From assembly GCA_005240015.1 (NCBI GenBank), contig SBBV01000425.1, forward strand, positions 1-5,092: a stretch of 5,092 bases of DNA. The letters are read 5' to 3'. Within the stretch, counting starts at the first letter, position 1, and each line of letters starts with the position of its first letter. Below, one piece after another: positions 1 to 4,131 of this stretch. The notes beneath the pieces were generated by a model. That model made no database searches, was not told where the DNA came from, and saw nothing but the letters and a program-made list of their open reading frames with translations. This DNA is from Candidatus Odyssella thessalonicensis. Its GTDB lineage: Bacteria > Pseudomonadota > Alphaproteobacteria > Bin65. A program made the translations under genes and the position numbers.

Positions 1-555
1 AAGACGCTCGGCCTCGTCGGCGGCGGGCGCATCGCCGGCGAGGTGGCACGCATCGCGCGCGCCGGCTTCGGCATGAAGGTGCTGGTCTACGACCCCTACG
101 CCTCGGCCGCACAGGCGAAGGCGATGGGTGCCGACAAGATCCAGAGCCTCGACCACATGCTGCCGCGCGCCGACATCGTCTCGATCCACACGCCGCTGAC
201 CGCCGAGACGCGCGGGCTGCTCGGCCGCGGCCGCATCGCGCACATGAAGCGGGGCGCCATCCTCATCAACACCGCGCGCGGCGGCATCGTCGACGAAGCG
301 GCGCTCGCCGATGCGTTGAAGGACGGTCGCCTCGGCGGCGCCGGCCTCGACGTGTTCGAGGAAGAGCCACCCGCCGCCAACCACCCGCTGTTCCGGCTCG
401 ACGGCGTGGTGCTCTCGCCGCATGTCGCCGGCATCACCGAAGACAGCGCGCGCCGCATGGCGGTGGGCGCGGCACAAGGCGTCGTCGACGTGCTCGCGGG
501 GCGCAAGCCCGAGGCGATCCTCAATCGCGAGATCTGGAAGCGGCGGCGGCGCTGA
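1..555 (+). CDS. D-2-hydroxyacid dehydrogenase, NAD-binding and C-terminal part (5' truncated)
   Basis: The frame is open from the first base and stops with TGA at 553-555, giving 184 visible residues (about 310-330 is usual); the N-terminal substrate domain lies outside the window. Seen: a Rossmann dinucleotide loop GGGRIA at visible residues 7-12, then an Asp (D31, in LVYDPY) at the end of the second strand, which favours NAD over NADP. The three family catalytic residues are present: Arg93 in NTARGG, Glu122 in FEEEPP and His141 in SPHVAG. These enzymes interconvert 2-oxo acids and D-2-hydroxy acids in the cytoplasm; the family includes phosphoglycerate, glyoxylate and hydroxypyruvate reductases. 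The exact substrate cannot be read from this fragment. Oddities: the third glycine of GxGxxG is Ala, and the protein ends in a run of four Arg. It converges on tctA and could serve the same hydroxy-acid metabolism. The family call is firm; specificity is unknown. Confidence 0.93.
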   Translation, partial: KTLGLVGGGRIAGEVARIARAGFGMKVLVYDPYASAAQAKAMGADKIQSLDHMLPRADIVSIHTPLTAETRGLLGRGRIAHMKRGAILINTARGGIVDEAALADALKDGRLGGAGLDVFEEEPPAANHPLFRLDGVVLSPHVAGITEDSARRMAVGAAQGVVDVLAGRKPEAILNREIWKRRRR

Positions 556-592
556 GCGAGCTGTTTTTGCGGAGTGCGGCGGAGGTCGGGAC

Positions 593-686
593 CCACCAGC
601 AAGAGACCAAGGCACCAAGCTTGAACAACTGCCGACCGAAGGCCGGCCGGAAATCCTCTTGGTGTCTTGGTGCTTTGGTGGTTTTT
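593..686 (+). repeat. Palindromic CCAAG-type intergenic repeat, possible terminator of the dehydrogenase gene
   Basis: This element fills most of the convergent gap between the dehydrogenase stop and the tctA stop. Arm 606-619 (ACCAAGGCACCAAG) pairs with 658-671 over 14 positions, with one G-T pair. An outer CCACC at 593-597 pairs with GGTGG at 677-681. Inside, 631-647 forms a second hairpin with a GAA loop at 638-640 and one A-C mismatch. The right arm holds three tandem 8-mers (TCTTGGTG, TCTTGGTG, CTTTGGTG; 657-680). Five T follow at 682-686, so an RNA made from the + strand would resemble an intrinsic terminator 37 nt after the dehydrogenase stop. On the other strand no T run follows the stem. 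I recall similar CACCAAG-rich repeats between genes in other genomes, but could not search for copies. Terminator function is inferred. Confidence 0.6.
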
Positions 687-714
687 CGGGTCAGCACATC
701 GGATCGTCGGTCCA

Positions 715-2247
715 TCACTTGGACTCGGCATCGCCGTCCGCCGCCGCGAGGCGCGCGCGCCAGTCGGCGACGCCGCGGACAAGCGGCAGAAGGCCGAGGA
801 TCAGCAGCACGAGCGCCGCCGCAAGCAACGTCGCCGCGATCGGCTTTTCGAGGAAGATCGTGTAGGAGCCGTTCGACATCGAGAGCGACTGGCGCATCGC
901 GAGCTCGATCAGCGGCGAGAGGATAAGGCCGAGCACGATCGGCGCGGTCTCGAAATCGAGCTTCCGCAGCACGTATCCCAAGACACCCATGATCAGCATG
1001 ATCCACACGTCGACGATGCTGCCGCTGGCGGCGTAGACGCCGAGGATGCAGAACATCACGATGGCCGGGAACAGATAGCCGTAGGGGATGCGCAGCACCT
1101 GCACGAACAGGCCGACCAGCGGCAGGTTCAGGATCAGCAGCATCAGGTTCCCGACATACATCGAGGCGATGAAGCCCCAGAACAGGGTGGGCTGCTGCGT
1201 CATCATGAGCGGGCCCGGCTGCACGCCGTGCACCATCATCGCCGCGATCAGGACGGCGGTGACCGGCCCCGAGGGAATGCCGAGCGCCAGCATCGGCACG
1301 AACGCGCCCGACGTGGCGGCGTTGTTGGCCGATTCGGGGCCGGCCACGCCGGCGATGGCGCCCTTGCCGAACTCCTCGGGCTTCTTCGAGAGCTTCTTCT
1401 CGACCGCGTAGGAGACGAAGGTCGCGATGATGTGCGCCGAGCCCGGAATGATGCCGACGAGGAAGCCCAGGATCGTGCCGCGCGCGACCGGCGCCGCCGC
1501 CTCGCGCATCTCGCGCCGGTCGGGCAGCAGATCGCGGAAGCGCGGGTGGATCACTTCGGGGGGCTTGGCGCGGCCGGCGGTGGCGAGGATCTCGCCGAGG
1601 CCGAACAGGCCCACCGCGAGCGGCACCACGCCGATCCCGTCGCCGAGCTCGTGCAGGCCGTAGCCGTAGCGCTGATAGCCGCTCATGTGGTCGATGCCGA
1701 TCGTGCCGAGCAGCAGGCCGAGCGTCGCCATCGCCAGCGACTTCAGCATCGAGCCGACGCTCATATAGGCGAGCACGAGCAGGCCGAGCACGAGCAGCGC
1801 GAACTGCTCGGGCGGCCCGAAGCGCAGCGCGAAGCCCGCGAGCGGGGGCGCCAGCAGCATCAGCGCCACGACGCTGGCCGTGCCGGCGATGTAGGATCCG
1901 ATCGCGGCGATCGTGAGCGCCGGGCCGGCGCGCCCTTTCCGCGCCATCGCATAGCCGTCGATGCAGGTCATCACCGACGCCGCTTCGCCCGGGATGCGCA
2001 TCAGGATCGACGTCGTCGAGCCGCCATACATCGCGCCGTAATAGATGCCGGCGAGCATCACCACGGCGCGCGTGGCGTCGAGGCCGAACGTGGCGGGCAG
2101 CAGCAGCGAGATGCCCGCGAGCGGCCCGATGCCGGGAAGCACGCCCACCAGCGTGCCGACCAGGCAGCCGATGAAGGCATAGAGCAGCACGCCGGGGGAG
2201 AGGGCGACGGCGAAACCGTCGCCGAGGTTCTGCAGCACGTCGAGCAT
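715..2247 (-). CDS. tctA: Tripartite tricarboxylate transporter large permease subunit, TctA family
   Basis: A 510-residue, very hydrophobic protein, normal length for TctA, the roughly 12-helix inner-membrane subunit that carries organic acids across the membrane with a cation gradient. The family's inverted-repeat architecture is visible. The first half has GTLVGVLPGIGPLAG (residues 31-45) followed by GIYYGAMYGGSTTSILMRIPGE (68-88 region). The second half has the matching GFLVGIIPGSAHI (261-273), then VEKKLSKKPEEFGKGAIAG (282-300), VAGPESANNAATSGAF (301-316) and LGIPSG (322-327). Charged residues cluster in a central cytoplasmic loop (226-256) and in the C-terminal tail (491-510). The second PG motif reads PGSAHI where PGxGA-like sequence is usual. 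The ATG lies 9 bp after the tctB stop with no clear Shine-Dalgarno sequence, so translational coupling is likely. It is last in the tctCBA operon and converges on the dehydrogenase gene. Family is certain; substrate is not readable. Confidence 0.97.
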   Translation of the reverse strand: MLDVLQNLGDGFAVALSPGVLLYAFIGCLVGTLVGVLPGIGPLAGISLLLPATFGLDATRAVVMLAGIYYGAMYGGSTTSILMRIPGEAASVMTCIDGYAMARKGRAGPALTIAAIGSYIAGTASVVALMLLAPPLAGFALRFGPPEQFALLVLGLLVLAYMSVGSMLKSLAMATLGLLLGTIGIDHMSGYQRYGYGLHELGDGIGVVPLAVGLFGLGEILATAGRAKPPEVIHPRFRDLLPDRREMREAAAPVARGTILGFLVGIIPGSAHIIATFVSYAVEKKLSKKPEEFGKGAIAGVAGPESANNAATSGAFVPMLALGIPSGPVTAVLIAAMMVHGVQPGPLMMTQQPTLFWGFIASMYVGNLMLLILNLPLVGLFVQVLRIPYGYLFPAIVMFCILGVYAASGSIVDVWIMLIMGVLGYVLRKLDFETAPIVLGLILSPLIELAMRQSLSMSNGSYTIFLEKPIAATLLAAALVLLILGLLPLVRGVADWRARLAAADGDAESK

Positions 2248-2256
2248 CGGGCGCGG

Positions 2257-2724
2257 CTAGAAGAAGCCGAGCGGGCTGCGCGGCAGCAGCACGCGCAGGC
2301 CCATGTCGAACAGCGCGAACGTGCCCGCCGCGAGTCCGACCGAGACGAGGATCGACAAGAGCCAATGTCGCCGCGCCACGACCGCGAGCAGATAGAACAG
2401 CAGCAGCGCGATCGTGATGACGTAGCCCGCGCGCGGCAGCAGGAAGATCGCGGCGGCGGCGCCCAGCACGATCAAGAGCGCGTGGCGCGCCTCCTCCCAG
2501 CCGAGCTCCCGCAACCCGGCGCCGCCACCCGAGAAGGCCAGCAGCAGCGCGCCGAAACCGATGAGCGCGAGCGAGAGCACGATCGGGAAATAGGCGGGGC
2601 CCGGCTCGCGCAACGAGCCCACCGGCAAGCCGCGGCTTTCGACGATGGCGAGCGCCCCGAACGCGATCAGCGCGAGGCCGGCGACGCGGTCCGCGGTGAG
2701 GCGGAGCGGAAGGCGCGGCTGCAT
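2257..2724 (-). CDS. tctB: Tripartite tricarboxylate transporter small permease subunit, TctB family
   Basis: A 155-residue membrane protein, usual for TctB, the small four-helix subunit that pairs with TctA. Hydrophobic segments are visible at about residues 13-29, 45-65, 82-97 and 99-117, with a further hydrophobic stretch at 121-140. The conserved GPAYFP (42-47) sits before the second segment where family members carry a GPGFFP-like motif. The C-terminus ends in LLPRSPLGFF, also typical. TctB sequences diverge strongly, so the call rests on size, topology, these motifs and position between tctC and tctA. It begins 12 bp after the tctC stop with no strong Shine-Dalgarno sequence and ends 9 bp before tctA, consistent with one polycistronic message. 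Confidence 0.92.
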   Translation of the reverse strand: MQPRLPLRLTADRVAGLALIAFGALAIVESRGLPVGSLREPGPAYFPIVLSLALIGFGALLLAFSGGGAGLRELGWEEARHALLIVLGAAAAIFLLPRAGYVITIALLLFYLLAVVARRHWLLSILVSVGLAAGTFALFDMGLRVLLPRSPLGFF

Positions 2725-2736
2725 CGCGGCGTGCGC

Positions 2737-3705
2737 CTATTCGACCTTGCCGACGCGCTTCACCGCCTCGGCGAGCCGCGCCGCGTCCGCGGCCCAGAAC
2801 TTCTCGAATTCGGGCGCGTCGAGATAGGCGACGGGGCTGCCGAGCTTCTCCATGGCCGAGCCGAACTCCGGCGCGGCCGCCGCCTTCTTCACCGCCGCGC
2901 GCAGCTTCTCCATGACCGGCGCCGGCACGTCCTTGGGCGCGAACAGGCCGGCCCAGATGTAGAACTCGACGTTCTTGTAGCCGAGCTCGGCGAAGGTCGG
3001 GACGTCCGGCAGCACGGCGAGGCGCTTCGTGCCCCAATTGGCGAGCGGGCGCAGCTTGCCGGCCTTGATGTGCGCGAGTACCGGCCCCGGCCCCGAGGCC
3101 AGCGCCTGCACGTGGCCGCCGAGGAGCGCCGTCACCGCCGGGCCGCCGCCGTTGAACGGCACGTGCTTCATGTTGATGCCCGCGGCGTTGGTGAACATCG
3201 CCATCGCCATGTGCAAGGTGCCGTAGATGCCGGAGGAGGAGTAGGCGATCTTGCCCGGCTCCTTCTTCGCCGCCTCCTCGAGCTCTTTCACCGTCTTCCA
3301 AGGGCTCTCGGCGCGCACGACGAGCACGGTCGGGTCGGCGCCCAGCAGCGCGATCGGCTTCAACTGGTCGATCGTGTAGGCCGGCTTGCGGCCGAACAGC
3401 TTGTCGGCCTCGGGGATGATCGAGACGCTCGAGAGCGCCAGCAGGATCGTGTAGCCGTCGGGCTTGGCGTTGGCCGCAGCCCCCATGCCGACAGCACCGC
3501 CGGCACCCTGCGTGTTGCGGATCGCGACCGGCTGCTTCAGCTCCTTCTCGAGCGGCGTGATGATCGCGCGCGCGGTCTGGTCGGCGACGCCGCCGGGCGG
3601 GAACGGGATGATCATCGTAATCGGGCGCGAGGGGTAGTCGTCCTGCGCCAGCGCCGGTGCCGCGAGCAGCGCCGCGCCCAGCAATGCGGAAAGCAACCGT
3701 ATCAT
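2737..3705 (-). CDS. tctC: Tripartite tricarboxylate transporter substrate-binding protein, TctC/Bug family
   Basis: A 322-residue periplasmic binding protein that would capture an organic acid and deliver it to TctAB. The first 20 residues form a Sec signal peptide: Arg3, a Leu/Ala core, and an APALA-Q cleavage site after residue 20. The mature protein opens with YPSRPITMIIPFPPGGVAD (24-42), the Bug-family signature, with Asp42 at the ligand pocket. It continues with GAGGAVG (67-73), KPDGYT (81-86), a YSSSGIYGTLHMA segment (155-167) and VPFNGGGPAVTALLGGHV (182-199), the two loops that usually contact the bound acid. The start was chosen because it gives the signal peptide and lies 7 nt after GGAGG; the frame stays open far upstream but that extension is compositionally unlike protein. 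It is the first gene of tctCBA and diverges from denD. Bug ligands range over citrate, dicarboxylates, amino acids and aromatic or sugar acids; the ligand here is unknown, and a hydroxy or sugar acid is only suggested by context. Confidence 0.96.
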   Translation of the reverse strand: MIRLLSALLGAALLAAPALAQDDYPSRPITMIIPFPPGGVADQTARAIITPLEKELKQPVAIRNTQGAGGAVGMGAAANAKPDGYTILLALSSVSIIPEADKLFGRKPAYTIDQLKPIALLGADPTVLVVRAESPWKTVKELEEAAKKEPGKIAYSSSGIYGTLHMAMAMFTNAAGINMKHVPFNGGGPAVTALLGGHVQALASGPGPVLAHIKAGKLRPLANWGTKRLAVLPDVPTFAELGYKNVEFYIWAGLFAPKDVPAPVMEKLRAAVKKAAAAPEFGSAMEKLGSPVAYLDAPEFEKFWAADAARLAEAVKRVGKVE

Positions 3706-3708
3706 CGG

Positions 3709-3718
3709 CCTTCCTCCC
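3709..3718 (-). promoter_or_regulatory. Ribosome binding site of tctC
   Basis: On the - strand GGGAGGAAGG lies just before the ATG at 3705; its GGAGG (3717-3713) leaves a 7-nt spacer. It fixes the tctC start against the open frame that continues upstream. It is the only strong Shine-Dalgarno sequence in the tct operon. Confidence 0.85.
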
Positions 3719-3797
3719 TTTTGCGCCGCTGTTTGCCGCGGCCTCGCAGGGCGACAATAGCAGGCGAGGAGCCTATCGCGTAGGGGCGGCGCCGCGC

Positions 3798-3814
3798 GAA
3801 CCGCGAAGCGGTTC
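3798..3814 (+). repeat. Hairpin A
   Basis: GAACCGCGAAGCGGTTC is a perfect 7-bp stem with a GAA loop (3805-3807). It contains GCGAAGC, known as an exceptionally stable DNA mini-hairpin. It differs from the inverse of A' at one base. Confidence 0.85.
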
Positions 3815-3824
3815 TGTCTCGAGG

Positions 3825-3855
3825 CCGAGGGTTGCCGCGAAGCGGCTACCCTGGG
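3825..3855 (+). repeat. Hairpin B (31 nt)
   Basis: The stem pairs 3825-3838 with 3842-3855 around a GAA loop at 3839-3841, with mismatches only at 3827/3853 (G-G) and 3833/3847 (T-T). Its core CCGCGAAGCGG is shared with hairpin A. It is 30/31 identical to the reverse complement of B'. Confidence 0.88.
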
Positions 3856-3878
3856 TTCGGGTGGTGGTGAAAGCGAAT

Positions 3879-3895
3879 CAACCCTGAAAGGGTTG
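3879..3895 (+). repeat. Hairpin C
   Basis: CAACCCTGAAAGGGTTG is a perfect 7-bp stem with a GAA loop at 3886-3888. Its reverse complement occurs exactly as C' at 3919-3935, including the flanking TG/CA. Confidence 0.87.
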
Positions 3896-3900
3896 TGCCC

Positions 3901-3916
3901 GCGGCGGCGCCGCCGC
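3901..3916. repeat. Central palindrome D
   Basis: GCGGCGGCGCCGCCGC is a perfect 16-bp palindrome made entirely of G and C. It lies between C and C', within two bases of the array's axis. Confidence 0.85.
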
Positions 3917-3918
3917 CA

Positions 3919-3935
3919 CAACCCTTTCAGGGTTG
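3919..3935 (-). repeat. Hairpin C' (inverse of C)
   Basis: CAACCCTTTCAGGGTTG is the exact reverse complement of C. The loop is TTC on the + strand and therefore GAA on the - strand. Confidence 0.87.
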
Positions 3936-3956
3936 GCTCGACCGGGTGCCACGATT

Positions 3957-3987
3957 CCCAGGGTAGCCGCTTCGCGGCAACCCTGGG
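3957..3987 (-). repeat. Hairpin B' (inverse of B)
   Basis: A 31-nt hairpin with 13 base pairs, one A-A mismatch (3965/3979) and a TTC loop at 3971-3973. Positions 3957-3984 are the exact reverse complement of 3828-3855. The + strand reads GTAG (3963-3966) directly before the inner CCGC stem. Confidence 0.88.
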
Positions 3988-3997
3988 CGCTGGGCCG

Positions 3998-4014
3998 GAA
4001 CCGCCTCGCGGTTC
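3998..4014 (-). repeat. Hairpin A' (inverse of A)
   Basis: GAACCGCCTCGCGGTTC is a perfect 7-bp stem with a CTC loop at 4005-4007. It is the inverse of A with a single base change, which falls in the loop. Confidence 0.84.
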
Positions 4015-4049
4015 TCGGTCCGCGGACAATCCGCGCGTCACCCGTTGCA

Positions 4050-4075
4050 CGTTCAGAGAAAATTGGACTTGAACG
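4050..4075. promoter_or_regulatory. Candidate operator dyad upstream of denD
   Basis: CGTTCA (4050-4055) and TGAACG (4070-4075) form a perfect 6-bp inverted repeat separated by 14 bases, in the AT-richer part of the denD leader, ending 56 nt before the start codon. The size and position suit a dimeric regulator. Arms this short can arise by chance and no regulator gene is in view. Confidence 0.25.
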
Positions 4076-4119
4076 CGCGCCGAATTCTGGCAGGCATTGG
4101 CACCACGAGAACGAACATC

Positions 4120-4123
4120 GAGG
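4120..4123 (+). promoter_or_regulatory. Ribosome binding site of denD
   Basis: GAGG lies 8 nt before the ATG at 4132 and supports that start, which also places the Rossmann strand at residue 2, as usual for this family. Confidence 0.7.
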
Positions 4124-4131
4124 TAGGCATC

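Larger units (their letters stand above)
3798..4014. repeat. Nested mirror array of hairpins A-B-C-D-C'-B'-A'
   Basis: Three different hairpins on the left are repeated in inverted form and reverse order on the right, around a central GC palindrome. Hairpin centres are A 3806, B 3840, C 3887 and C' 3927, B' 3972, A' 4006. The pair midpoints are 3906, 3906 and 3907, and the central palindrome D is centred at 3908.5. The A-to-B distance is 34 nt on both sides; B-to-C is 47 nt on the left and 45 nt on the right. Hairpin sequences are nearly identical between the halves, but the spacers are not (about 6 of 13 matches between A and B). The element could extrude a large branched cruciform. It resembles a cluster of inverted REP-type hairpins; no target-site duplication or transposase was seen. 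Confidence 0.85.
3706..4131. other. Divergent intergenic region between tctC and denD (426 bp, no gene)
   Basis: No credible coding sequence was found here on either strand. It must hold the promoters for both the leftward tct operon and rightward denD. The middle 217 bp (3798-4014) is a nested hairpin array, which leaves about 92 bp on the tctC side and 117 bp on the denD side for promoters. I see no convincing -35/-10 pair on either side. The tctC side has a dyad CCTCGC-N16-GCGAGG (3742-3769), and the denD side has an AT-richer patch (4054-4066) within a CGTTCA/TGAACG dyad. Promoter positions therefore remain undetermined. Confidence 0.8.

Noticed and set aside
1..36. Loss of function of the dehydrogenase from GGGRIA in place of GxGxxG
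   Set aside because: Ala at the third glycine is tolerated in this fold, and the Arg, Glu and His catalytic residues are all present, so the gene looks functional.
667..3783. Frames of more than 1000 codons open on both strands across the tct genes
   Set aside because: Their translations are runs of Arg, Ala, Gly, His, Asp and Glu without domains, as expected from out-of-frame reading of GC-rich genes, and they overlap three well-supported tct genes.
3721..3797. Sigma-70 promoter for tctC (TATTGT on the - strand near 3753-3758)
   Set aside because: No acceptable -35 hexamer lies at the right distance, and four of six matches is weak in a region this size.
3798..4014. CRISPR array
   Set aside because: The repeats are inverted mirror pairs with unequal, short spacers, not regularly spaced direct repeats, and no cas gene is present.
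3798..4014. Intrinsic terminators
   Set aside because: The hairpins lack following T runs and lie upstream of both divergent genes, so there is no transcript for them to end within this window.
3798..4014. Insertion sequence or MITE with target-site duplication
   Set aside because: No transposase remnant and no matching direct duplication could be seen at the ends; the term repeat array is safer.
4045..4073. Sigma-70 promoter for denD (TTGCAC at 4045-4050)
   Set aside because: The hexamer 17 nt downstream (CTTGAA) matches the -10 consensus poorly.
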